Source: Chloroflexota bacterium (GTDB lineage Bacteria > Chloroflexota > Dehalococcoidia > SZUA-161 > SpSt-899). Taken from it: DNA of 7,343 bases. Below are positions 1 to 6,197 of the stretch, in pieces (positions within the stretch are counted from its first letter, which is position 1; every line of letters starts with the position of its first letter). The notes beneath the pieces were generated by a model. That model had not been told where the DNA came from, ran no database searches, and saw nothing but the letters and a program-made list of their open reading frames with translations. The position numbers and the translations under genes are program-made. The stretch covers positions 1 through 7,343 of the forward strand of contig JABHWQ010000089.1 in NCBI GenBank assembly GCA_018657655.1, given 5' to 3'.

Positions 1-530
1 AAAAACGGATAGCCATCCTGCCCCCAGAGCGAGTTGGCAATTCGCAGCGTAAAACCATCGGCCCCGCCTTCATTCGCCAGCCTGAGATCGAGTGCATTGA
101 AACCCGAATGGAGCTTGTCCTGGGGCAGAGTGAATTTTAGTGTTTCGGCCATTTGCTTTTCGGTCTCTGTGCGAGCACCGGCATAGGTCATGGCCAGGGC
201 AGTGGAGATACTGTATGGCGAAAAGAAAAGGTTGCCGTCTTTCGCCTGCAGTACTTGATACAAGTCGAAGGCAAATACATCGTTGCCTGCGACCAGTTCG
301 TCCAGTTCACTTGCCAATACATCGGGAGCCGCTACCCTGGCCATTTCCGATTTCGCCAGTTGGAATCCGGCGGGCGATGGATCGGGGCTAATCGGTGCAG
401 TGGGGCTCGGTTCCTCGGGTGACGGGGACGCCGTTTCCGATCCACCACATCCGGCAACCATTGACACTATCACCACTGTAGCTAAAAGTGTAGCTACTAT
501 TCTTTGTTTAGACCATTTGCGTATACTCAT
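1..530 (-). CDS. Lipoprotein serpin (serine/cysteine protease inhibitor), C-terminal part cut off by window edge
   Basis: I translated this open frame by hand: 176 codons plus two bases run off the left edge. Residues 1-28 form a lipoprotein signal peptide (basic MSIRKWSKQR, hydrophobic core, lipobox V-A-G-C with Cys28). A Ser/Pro-rich spacer (about 31-55) follows, and then the start of a serpin fold. NLFFSPYSISTALAMTYAGA (100-119) is the classic serpin helix B region, followed by TETEKQMAETL and the strand motif IANSLWGQDGYPF (164-176). Serpins are suicide inhibitors: the target cleaves the reactive-centre loop and is trapped covalently. That loop lies beyond the window, so the target protease cannot be predicted. 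The visible part is a little under half of a normal serpin of about 370-420 residues. The ATG at 530 is preceded by AAGGGG at 8 nt spacing. The gene follows the macroglobulin gene by 47 bp with no terminator between, so the two are probably co-transcribed. Confident on family and lipid anchoring. Confidence 0.93.
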   Translation of the reverse strand, partial: MSIRKWSKQRIVATLLATVVIVSMVAGCGGSETASPSPEEPSPTAPISPDPSPAGFQLAKSEMARVAAPDVLASELDELVAGNDVFAFDLYQVLQAKDGNLFFSPYSISTALAMTYAGARTETEKQMAETLKFTLPQDKLHSGFNALDLRLANEGGADGFTLRIANSLWGQDGYPF

Positions 531-538
531 CTTTTCTT

Positions 539-544
539 CCCCTT
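539..544 (-). promoter_or_regulatory. Ribosome binding site of the serpin gene
   Basis: AAGGGG reads on the minus strand 8 nt before the ATG at 530. It fixes the start directly in front of the lipoprotein signal peptide and allows the serpin to be translated independently within a shared transcript. Confidence 0.7.
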
Positions 545-577
545 TTGGCTCGGAGTTGTAACTCTCGCATTCCAGGG

Positions 578-3500
578 CTATTCGGTTACTACAATTCCCT
601 CGCTCAAACTCTCACCGCTAATTTCCGGTTTGTAGTAGGAATAGACCATTGAACTGGTCCCCTTGGCTTTGACCGGGTACTGGGCCTGCACATCAAAGCT
701 GAAGGATACTTTGTCGCCAGGGAACAGGTTTTCGATGTAGAAGATAACCTTTCTGCCGGCGATCTCATAGCGTTTCATGTTCGGGTCGCCATCTACGATG
801 CTGGCTATTGTGTCAGTCACGGGAACGAATCCGGTGGGAATCGAGATATCAACCACCACCATTCCAGCTTCCATTTCGATAGGCGGGTTGAAAGCGATTT
901 CTGCGGAAACTGTGACGATATCGTTCACTTCAACCTCGGTCGCATCATAATCGACTTCCACGGTCAACATCGGGTCTTCTACTTCATCCACTTCGGGCAT
1001 GTTATATCGGGTAACTACCTGGGCAATGGCCTCACCCTCACCGTTCACATTGATGGTGATCTCTTCATTCACCGGAACCTGTACAATCTGGAGAACGTCG
1101 AAGTTCTCCTGGGTAATGTTCAACTCGTGCTTTTCCTCCCCTGCCATGATTGTCACGTCGAGATCAACATCGGTCCTGGCATCCGAGGAGAACTCGGTCA
1201 ATGCCTGCAAAGCAACGACAGTATCCTGAGTGGAACCATACCCACCGTAAGCATTCCTTTGGGATACCAGCCATTTGGCTGCTCGTGAGGCATTGAAAGG
1301 ATCGTCGTGCTCGATCAACGCCAGTGTGGCATAAGCCGTGGTTTCAACAACCGCGCTTTGTATTCCCGGCATTCCGTGTCGACCGAAGTCCTCTTCAAAC
1401 GGGATGATATCGCCACTGCCACCCCAGTGCAGTCCGTTTTCATCCGCTTCAGCCAGTTCCATCAACTTGTTGTAGGCATCGTTGGCATGGTCGCTTCCGG
1501 CCAGTTCCAGGGCATAAGTGGTGATGGCAACAGCATAGGGATCGTTCATATCGTCTAACTGCAATTCCAGATAATCCACCGCTTCAGCTGCCGCAGCGTT
1601 TTCCCCGGCTTCCATCAACGCAACGGCTACATAGGCAGTGAGGGCGTCCTTGCCATGAAGACCTCCCATCATCTCTTCATGGCAAACAAACCCGACCGCT
1701 TCAAAAGAGCCATCATTTTGCTGATGAGAAATAATCCAGTTTGCCGCTTCATCCAGGATCATGTCGTCGATATACATCAGATCCTTAGCCTGGGCGAAGC
1801 TCTTCAATACGAAGGAAGTGAGCCACAGACTACCGGATTCGTCGCTCTCGCCAAAGGCAGAGAAACTGCCGTCGCGATGCCGATAAGTAAGCTCCCGCTG
1901 ATAACCGGTGATCATCAGCTTTTCAGCTTTGGCCATGATCTCAGGTTTGAGCTGTCCGCTTTCCTGCAAGTATTTCGTCACGAACACGTCGGGGGCGAAA
2001 ACGATCATATTCTGCTCACCACAACCGAACGGCATCTGAAGCAACCCTTCCAGCCCGTCAATAGTCTGGGTCAGAAAACTGGAAGTGACGGCCACGTAGG
2101 CCCTGCCGGAATCATCGACTGCCATGAATGGGATGGAAGTATTAACTACTTCTGACGTTCCACCGGAGAGGGTCAAGTTTTCCACGGTTTCACGGGCCAC
2201 GCCCTCCGGTTCGACGATAATAGTTTTGATGGATGCATCGGCTGCTTCGGTGCTGCGAGCGGGGATTTTTATCTCCTGGATACCAATAGTCCGAGGACTG
2301 ATCTTGAACTCTACACCGCCAATCTCATTGGGTCCGATTTCGACCGATTTAGACGTGGCATCCCGCAAATCGAACCAGTCGGCTTCCTCGATTTCCACGA
2401 ATACCTCTTGAGTCTCATCGAGATAATTGTAAACTGCAACGTTGACCGGGAACTCCTCACCTCTGATGCAGGAGTAGGGCAGATCGATCTTAAGGAAGAA
2501 CGGCTGGAAAGTTACCAGTTGCGCCTCGCCAATCCCCAGACCATTCTCCTGGGAAATGGCTACTGCCCGGAGCATCCAGGTTGTGATGGTATCCGGAACT
2601 TCCACATTGATAGCGGCCTGACCACTAGAATTAGTGACAATCTCCTGCCAGAGCCAGGTCTCCGGGAAGTACTGTCTTACTCTCTCAACTTCTGCCAAAC
2701 CTGTGGTACCTGTTGGGCCATTCGCAGTTTGCGCAGCCATTGATTCAGGTACTGCCATTGGAACAGGCATGTCACCATCCATAACCATCCCACCCTTGAA
2801 CATCATCCCCTCTTCCATCTCCCATTCACCCCACGGGTGTTCGTATTCCTTACCTTCAGGTACTTTCTGATTACTCATAACCACCAACCCGGCATCGTCG
2901 AATATTTCCTGAGTACCTCGCAGAAGGATATCGCCATAGATGGACACCTCGTGCAATTCAGCCTGGGGGTCCATGTAAAGCCGTTCCAGTTCATCGAAGA
3001 CCTGCTGTAGATTAAGCCGGTTTTCGGCCAGAATGAAGACCGATTTGTCCACCGCTGCGATGCCCACTTTCGACTGGCCCTGAGCATTGATGGTTATTTC
3101 TATTTCATCACCGGGTCGAGCCTCAGTAGTGGAGAACTCAACTTCCACATCGTTGGGATAGCTGGCTTCTACACTAAAAGGAATATAGTCGGCAGCAACT
3201 TCGCTATTGGGCAAAATCTGGTAAACCAGCAGCTTGGCAGAGGGTGCCATCTGCGGGAGAGTGGCAAACGCGATCTCACTGTCTTTGGTGAAATCGGTGA
3301 AGACCACCTGATCACGAGAGATTATCTCGTAATAGAAATTGGCGGCTTCCTTGGTGGAGTGAACCTTGAAGACCACTTCCTGTCCCACCGGCGTAATGCC
3401 CGTGCTTATCTGTTCGACGTGTATGAAATTACCTGAAGGCGAATAGCTGGCTTCGATAGCTTTGGAAGCCCCGGCGCCATCGGCGGAAATATCTACCTGT

Positions 3501-4738
3501 ACCGCAGTGGCATCATCCGGTGGAGTGAGCGAAAGAATGAACATGCCGTTTGTAGTACTGATGCTCTTGCCTTCAGTTTTGATCTCTTCGAATTCTTCAT
3601 CTATGTAGATGATATCTACCCATACATCCGTATCAACCGGCTGATTATCAGGTGTTTCTGTAACAATAAGGAACTCGAAAGGCAGTCCCGGTTTGAAGGT
3701 AGTTCCCTCCGGGATTAGCTGAACGCTCACCGGGCTTTCGGACACGGTGAACATTCGGGAGGTGCTCTCTTCATAACCTGTAGATTGTTCACTAACGGAG
3801 ATATCCAGAATGACATTCCCCATACCCCTGGCTTCCGGAACACCGGCAACATATTGTACGGCGGGGATTTCAAACTCGGTTTGGCCATCGATCTCTTTAG
3901 TGAAGGTTGCGTATTCCTCCCACTGCCCCACGTACCGGGTAGCGGTGATTTTCAGTTCACCTTTGACGGGCTTGCCAAAACTGTATTCCGCTTTGATGGT
4001 ACCTTCGATTGCCTCGTTAGCCAGATACCATTCTTTTTGTAGGTCTACCGATACTTCGTATTTGGGAAGGACGTATTCTTCGATTTTCACATCAAGTTGT
4101 GTTTCCGATTCTGCCGCCTGTACATTTATCTTCCATGTCCCCAAGTTGGGCTCACTGGAGATAGGCAGATCGAAGCTGGCCATGCCGTATTTATCGGTTT
4201 CGATTTCTTTGCGGAATATCTTGATACCCTTGGCGTCAAGGACTTCAACAATGACGGTTTCGTCCATGGGCCGCAGGCTGGAATTGAGGGTTATCGCTCG
4301 GATATGAATGGTCTGCCCGGGCTTGTAGATGGGTTTATCGGTTTCAACAAAAACAAGCAGGCTCTTTTCCACTCTTACTGTGGTCTTGTCTTCAAAATGC
4401 GAGCCTTTGATTTGTAATTCATAGGTACCTTCTTCAATATCGGCAGGGATATCAAATTCAATCTGTCCCTTACCATCTATCTTCCCTTTAGCGTAGGCGA
4501 TACTTTTACCTTCGCTGATCAGGGTAACTTGCACTGCGTCTCTGGTAAGTTCCCCTTCACTTCCCAGCAGGGTGAAAGCAACAGCAGCGCTTTCACCTGC
4601 ATGCATGGTTTTGGGAGCCATAGCCATATAACTTTCGACCGCGACGCTGGCAACCGGGGAAGATTTGGAAACGCATGCAGCGGTCGAGACAAGCAAAGCC
4701 AGGATAATTATTACTGTGATGAATCTTGGCATAATCAT
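578..4738 (-). CDS. Lipoprotein alpha-2-macroglobulin / complement-like thioester protein (protease trap)
   Basis: A 1386-residue surface lipoprotein. The signal peptide ends in S-T-A-A-C (Cys22), a slightly loose lipobox with Thr at -3. Domains in order, with rough bounds: MG1 30-125; MG2 126-222 with VETDKPIYKPGQT; MG3 from EEYVLPKYEVSV (220-231); MG4-MG5 about 336-530; MG6 from about 531 with VGIAAVDKSVF (558-568); bait-like insert 621-686; MG7 region from YFPETWLW (690-697) with PDTITTW; thioester domain about 870-1185 with GCGEQ at 905-909 (Cys906-Gln909); CUB halves flanking it; receptor-binding-like MG domain about 1255-1383. His1020 in CHEEMMGG aligns with the complement C3 catalytic His. 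Family members cage a protease after bait cleavage and bind it covalently through the Cys-Gln thioester. Length and motifs resemble animal thioester proteins (about 1450 aa) more than E. coli YfhM (about 1650 aa, CLEQ). The start is the first ATG, with AAAAGGAG 6 nt upstream. Only four Cys are present (22, 757, 906, 1019). Heads a likely operon with the serpin. Confidence 0.95.
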   Translation of the reverse strand: MIMPRFITVIIILALLVSTAACVSKSSPVASVAVESYMAMAPKTMHAGESAAVAFTLLGSEGELTRDAVQVTLISEGKSIAYAKGKIDGKGQIEFDIPADIEEGTYELQIKGSHFEDKTTVRVEKSLLVFVETDKPIYKPGQTIHIRAITLNSSLRPMDETVIVEVLDAKGIKIFRKEIETDKYGMASFDLPISSEPNLGTWKINVQAAESETQLDVKIEEYVLPKYEVSVDLQKEWYLANEAIEGTIKAEYSFGKPVKGELKITATRYVGQWEEYATFTKEIDGQTEFEIPAVQYVAGVPEARGMGNVILDISVSEQSTGYEESTSRMFTVSESPVSVQLIPEGTTFKPGLPFEFLIVTETPDNQPVDTDVWVDIIYIDEEFEEIKTEGKSISTTNGMFILSLTPPDDATAVQVDISADGAGASKAIEASYSPSGNFIHVEQISTGITPVGQEVVFKVHSTKEAANFYYEIISRDQVVFTDFTKDSEIAFATLPQMAPSAKLLVYQILPNSEVAADYIPFSVEASYPNDVEVEFSTTEARPGDEIEITINAQGQSKVGIAAVDKSVFILAENRLNLQQVFDELERLYMDPQAELHEVSIYGDILLRGTQEIFDDAGLVVMSNQKVPEGKEYEHPWGEWEMEEGMMFKGGMVMDGDMPVPMAVPESMAAQTANGPTGTTGLAEVERVRQYFPETWLWQEIVTNSSGQAAINVEVPDTITTWMLRAVAISQENGLGIGEAQLVTFQPFFLKIDLPYSCIRGEEFPVNVAVYNYLDETQEVFVEIEEADWFDLRDATSKSVEIGPNEIGGVEFKISPRTIGIQEIKIPARSTEAADASIKTIIVEPEGVARETVENLTLSGGTSEVVNTSIPFMAVDDSGRAYVAVTSSFLTQTIDGLEGLLQMPFGCGEQNMIVFAPDVFVTKYLQESGQLKPEIMAKAEKLMITGYQRELTYRHRDGSFSAFGESDESGSLWLTSFVLKSFAQAKDLMYIDDMILDEAANWIISHQQNDGSFEAVGFVCHEEMMGGLHGKDALTAYVAVALMEAGENAAAAEAVDYLELQLDDMNDPYAVAITTYALELAGSDHANDAYNKLMELAEADENGLHWGGSGDIIPFEEDFGRHGMPGIQSAVVETTAYATLALIEHDDPFNASRAAKWLVSQRNAYGGYGSTQDTVVALQALTEFSSDARTDVDLDVTIMAGEEKHELNITQENFDVLQIVQVPVNEEITINVNGEGEAIAQVVTRYNMPEVDEVEDPMLTVEVDYDATEVEVNDIVTVSAEIAFNPPIEMEAGMVVVDISIPTGFVPVTDTIASIVDGDPNMKRYEIAGRKVIFYIENLFPGDKVSFSFDVQAQYPVKAKGTSSMVYSYYKPEISGESLSEGIVVTE
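1679..1684 (-). other. Catalytic-type His1020 with adjacent Cys1019 in the thioester domain
   Basis: TGC-CAT encodes Cys1019-His1020 in FVCHEEMMGGLHGKDALTAY, 114 residues after the thioester Cys. Human C3 has VIHQEMIGGL followed by ALTAF at the same place, and that His speeds transfer of the acyl group to hydroxyls. Human A2M has Asn there. The alignment is from memory but the flanking E-M-x-G-G and A-L-T-A-[YF] landmarks make it firm. The neighbouring Cys is unusual. Confidence 0.75.
2012..2026 (-). other. Thioester motif GCGEQ of the macroglobulin
   Basis: Codons for Gly905-Cys906-Gly907-Glu908-Gln909, set in LLQMPFGCGEQNMIVFAP. In the animal A2M/C3/TEP family the Cys thiol and the Gln side chain form an internal beta-cysteinyl-gamma-glutamyl thioester that attacks nucleophiles on a trapped protease or target surface. 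All residues needed are present, so the protein is expected to be thioester-active. The enterobacterial homologue YfhM has CLEQ here. Confidence 0.95.
2681..2878 (-). other. Met/Pro/Gly-rich bait-like insert of the macroglobulin (residues 621-686)
   Basis: This stretch lies between the MG6 half ending in FDDAGLVVMSNQKV and the MG7 entry RVRQYFPETW. That is the place of the bait region in animal A2M, where a protease cut triggers collapse onto the protease. It is low-complexity, with many Met, Gly, Pro, Ala and Glu and a few Trp, and only three Lys (625, 630, 648) before Arg686. The composition suggests an exposed flexible segment cut by elastase- or chymotrypsin-like rather than trypsin-like enzymes; that preference is inference. 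Confidence 0.7.
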
Positions 4739-4744
4739 AATACT

Positions 4745-4752
4745 CTCCTTTT
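4745..4752 (-). promoter_or_regulatory. Ribosome binding site of the macroglobulin gene
   Basis: AAAAGGAG reads on the minus strand 6 nt before the ATG at 4738. The second in-frame ATG (Met3) would be 12 nt away, so the first Met is the better start. Both leave the signal peptide intact. Confidence 0.85.
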
Positions 4753-4801
4753 CGGGTGGTTCTGTAATATAAGACGTAAGGGAAGTGTGTTTTGCTCACC
4801 T

Positions 4802-4830
4802 ATTATGGCAAAATGATCCTGGGGAAGCAA
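4802..4830 (-). promoter_or_regulatory. Candidate sigma70-type promoter for the macroglobulin-serpin operon (extended -10)
   Basis: On the minus strand TTGCTT (4825-4830) is followed by a 17-nt spacer and CATAAT (4802-4807). The -10 is preceded by TGC, giving the extended -10 form TGnCATAAT that can offset a weak -35. Transcription would begin near 4795, leaving a leader of about 57 nt before the ATG at 4738. No other hexamer pair on this strand of the gap fits as well. This is a prediction from sequence only. Confidence 0.5.
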
Positions 4831-4863
4831 TCTCTCGGCACTCAACTGTATGTTATCTGATTG

Positions 4864-4892
4864 TTTCTATTTATTGTGCTCCGGTATATAAT
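4864..4892 (+). promoter_or_regulatory. Candidate promoter for the beta-helix membrane protein
   Basis: A perfect TATAAT lies at 4887-4892. At 17-nt spacing the -35 would be TTTCTA (4864-4869), a poor match; TTGTTT (4861-4866) is a better hexamer but at 20 nt is too far. A weak -35 beside a perfect -10 suggests activator help or a relaxed promoter. The start would lie near 4899, about 38 nt before the ATG at 4937. Confidence 0.45.
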
Positions 4893-4911
4893 ACAAGTCA
4901 ACATGCCAGCA

Positions 4912-4924
4912 TTAACAATGTTAA
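4912..4924. promoter_or_regulatory. 13-bp perfect palindrome TTAACA-A-TGTTAA, possible operator
   Basis: Two exact 6-bp inverted arms surround a single central base. The site lies about 13 nt downstream of the predicted start of the plus-strand transcript and touches the ribosome binding site of the beta-helix gene. A one-base loop cannot form an RNA hairpin with the full arms, so a dimeric repressor site is the more natural reading. It could also be chance in an AT-rich gap. Confidence 0.4.
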
Positions 4925-4927
4925 AGG
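4923..4927 (+). promoter_or_regulatory. Ribosome binding site of the beta-helix gene
   Basis: AAAGG ends 9 nt before the ATG at 4937 and overlaps the last two bases of the palindrome at 4912-4924. A protein bound there could therefore interfere with expression near the start. Confidence 0.55.
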
Positions 4928-4936
4928 CGCTGATAA

Positions 4937-6187
4937 ATGCCTAAACTACCCAAAATACCCATCCCTTCCAAACTGCTCGAGTTGTTTCAAAAAATACCAA
5001 TAGCTACCGTACTATCTAAAATACCTGGCATATCAAAAATACCTAACCCAAATAGAATCCCAAATCCACTCAAAATTCCAGCAATAGCCCATATACCAAC
5101 CCGGACCAAGATAATACTCGTCGTTGCTTTGGCGATAGTGGTTATCTCTATTCCCGTAATGCTGTCATTGGGGCAAACCAAAGGAGATGATAGCGAGCAG
5201 GAAACGGTAGCGGAAGAAATTGCAGAAGAGGAACCTGAAGCAATAGAGGAAGTACCGGCGGAGCCAGTCGAGGAAACTGTGGAAGGGGAAGTTCCAGCCG
5301 AACCGGTTGAAGAACAGCCTGCGGAAGAACCGGGGCCAGCGCCGGCAATCCCGCCAGAGGAAGGAGAGGTAGCACCGGAGCCCACACCGGAACCTATAGT
5401 GGGAGGAGCTCTCATCGAGGATACAACATGGACCACAAATAAAAGCCCCTACGAACTAACCTCTACGATCCGTGTGCCGGCTGGGATAACACTTACCATC
5501 GAACCGGGTGTAACCGTCACCAAAGAACAGGGTGTCAATATCGAATACATGTTCGCGCTCAGCGGAACACTCAGTGCCCGCGGAACTTTCGAGAATCCGA
5601 TTGTGTTTGACGGTGGCGGGAATTCCGGCTTTTTTGAGTCCAACGATCCTGACAGCAACCCTTTTGTCAATCTGGATTATTGCCGAATTAGAAACGGCAT
5701 TAAACTCTGGGATAGCCGTGGTGGATTGGGAGCCTTCGATCTAAGGCATTCCCGAGTTACCAACCTTTCCGGATCATCGGACATATTTTATCCTGAGCAG
5801 GATATTTATATTGAATATAACGTATTTAAGAACACGGGTGGATTCTCAATTGAGCAACAACGCAACTCCAGAATCTATATACAATACAATTTGTTCGATG
5901 GTAAATACGGCAATACCGATTACTGGATACAGAATCGACTCAGTCTCAATCAATCGGAAACCATCGTGAGATATAACTCCTTCTCTCCATCAGATATGAT
6001 CGTGCTGAAGTTACCTCCCAGACACGAAACAGCAGCCATAATCGCTACAGACAACTACTGGGGAACTCAGGATGAAAACCTGATCAGTGGAATGATCTTC
6101 GATAAGAACGATGACAATTCATGTGCCGGTTATATCAGCTACTTCCCGTTCCTGTCTGAGCCCCATCGCGATACACCAACTATGTAA
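4937..6187 (+). CDS. Membrane-anchored protein: KIP-repeat cytoplasmic tail, acidic linker, extracellular right-handed beta-helix
   Basis: 416 residues; no specific family name recognised. Residues 1-57 are strongly basic (one acidic residue, Glu15) and contain seven [K/R/H]-I-P triplets, the last five in exact 6-residue register. A membrane helix follows at about 58-77. Positive charge before it predicts the N-terminus inside and the rest outside. Residues 82-155 are a Pro/Glu/Ala/Val spacer with a repeated VPAEPVEE. From about 160 the pattern is a right-handed parallel beta-helix of the pectate-lyase-like type: ITLTIEPGVTV (184-194), short coils such as YIEYNVFKN and YIQYNLFDG, and the family-typical closing TDNYWGTQDE (371-380). 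Such domains bind or cut carbohydrates or act as adhesins, but no catalytic set is evident. Transcribed divergently from the macroglobulin and convergent with cbiO, 10 bp from its stop. Ile codons in the tail are mostly ATA. Architecture firm, function unknown. Confidence 0.88.
   Translation: MPKLPKIPIPSKLLELFQKIPIATVLSKIPGISKIPNPNRIPNPLKIPAIAHIPTRTKIILVVALAIVVISIPVMLSLGQTKGDDSEQETVAEEIAEEEPEAIEEVPAEPVEETVEGEVPAEPVEEQPAEEPGPAPAIPPEEGEVAPEPTPEPIVGGALIEDTTWTTNKSPYELTSTIRVPAGITLTIEPGVTVTKEQGVNIEYMFALSGTLSARGTFENPIVFDGGGNSGFFESNDPDSNPFVNLDYCRIRNGIKLWDSRGGLGAFDLRHSRVTNLSGSSDIFYPEQDIYIEYNVFKNTGGFSIEQQRNSRIYIQYNLFDGKYGNTDYWIQNRLSLNQSETIVRYNSFSPSDMIVLKLPPRHETAAIIATDNYWGTQDENLISGMIFDKNDDNSCAGYISYFPFLSEPHRDTPTM
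5018..5107 (+). repeat. Five tandem hexapeptide repeats [K/R/H]-I-P-x-x-x (18-nt units)
   Basis: Residues 28-57 read KIPGIS, KIPNPN, RIPNPL, KIPAIA, HIPTRT: five units in exact register ending at the membrane helix. Two further KIP triplets lie upstream (residues 6-8 and 19-21) out of register. The DNA units differ at many positions, so the repeat is kept at protein level and is not a recent slippage product. Confidence 0.85.
5252..5314 (+). repeat. Duplicated octapeptide VPAEPVEE in the extracellular linker
   Basis: Residues 106-113 (5252-5275) and 119-126 (5291-5314) are identical octapeptides, 13 residues apart. Seven of the eight codon pairs use different synonymous codons. This lies within the acidic Pro/Glu spacer, which probably holds the beta-helix away from the membrane. 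Confidence 0.8.
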
Positions 6188-6197
6188 AGAATACTCG

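Noticed and set aside
153..422. Plus-strand frames over the left edge
   Set aside because: They overlap the serpin on the opposite strand, whose lipoprotein signal and serpin motifs are clear.
548..566. Inverted repeat GAGTT-AC-AACTC in the gap between macroglobulin and serpin as a terminator
   Set aside because: A 2-nt loop cannot close, the stem is 5 bp and no T-tract follows on the minus strand.
1655..2155. 166-codon plus-strand reading frame opposite the macroglobulin
   Set aside because: It lies wholly antisense to the thioester domain, has no recognisable domain, and no Shine-Dalgarno was identified for it. The minus-strand frame is unmistakably real.
3810..4307. 165-codon plus-strand frame opposite the macroglobulin N-terminal half
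   Set aside because: Antisense shadow of the MG2-MG3 domains with low-complexity Ser-rich translation and no family features.
4861..4892. TTGTTT with TATAAT as a standard promoter pair
   Set aside because: The spacer is 20 nt, beyond the usual 16-18. The -10 was kept and the -35 called weak.
4885..4892. TATATAAT as an archaeal TATA box, with an archaeal host
   Set aside because: Lipobox signal peptides, Shine-Dalgarno spacing, an extended -10 promoter opposite and a bacterial-style lipoprotein serpin fit a bacterium better. Archaeal origin is not strictly excluded.
4987..5436. 149-codon minus-strand Ser/Gly/Ala-rich frame
   Set aside because: Its composition is the complement of the Pro/Glu linker and Ile/Pro tail of the plus-strand beta-helix gene, which has a membrane helix and a structured domain.
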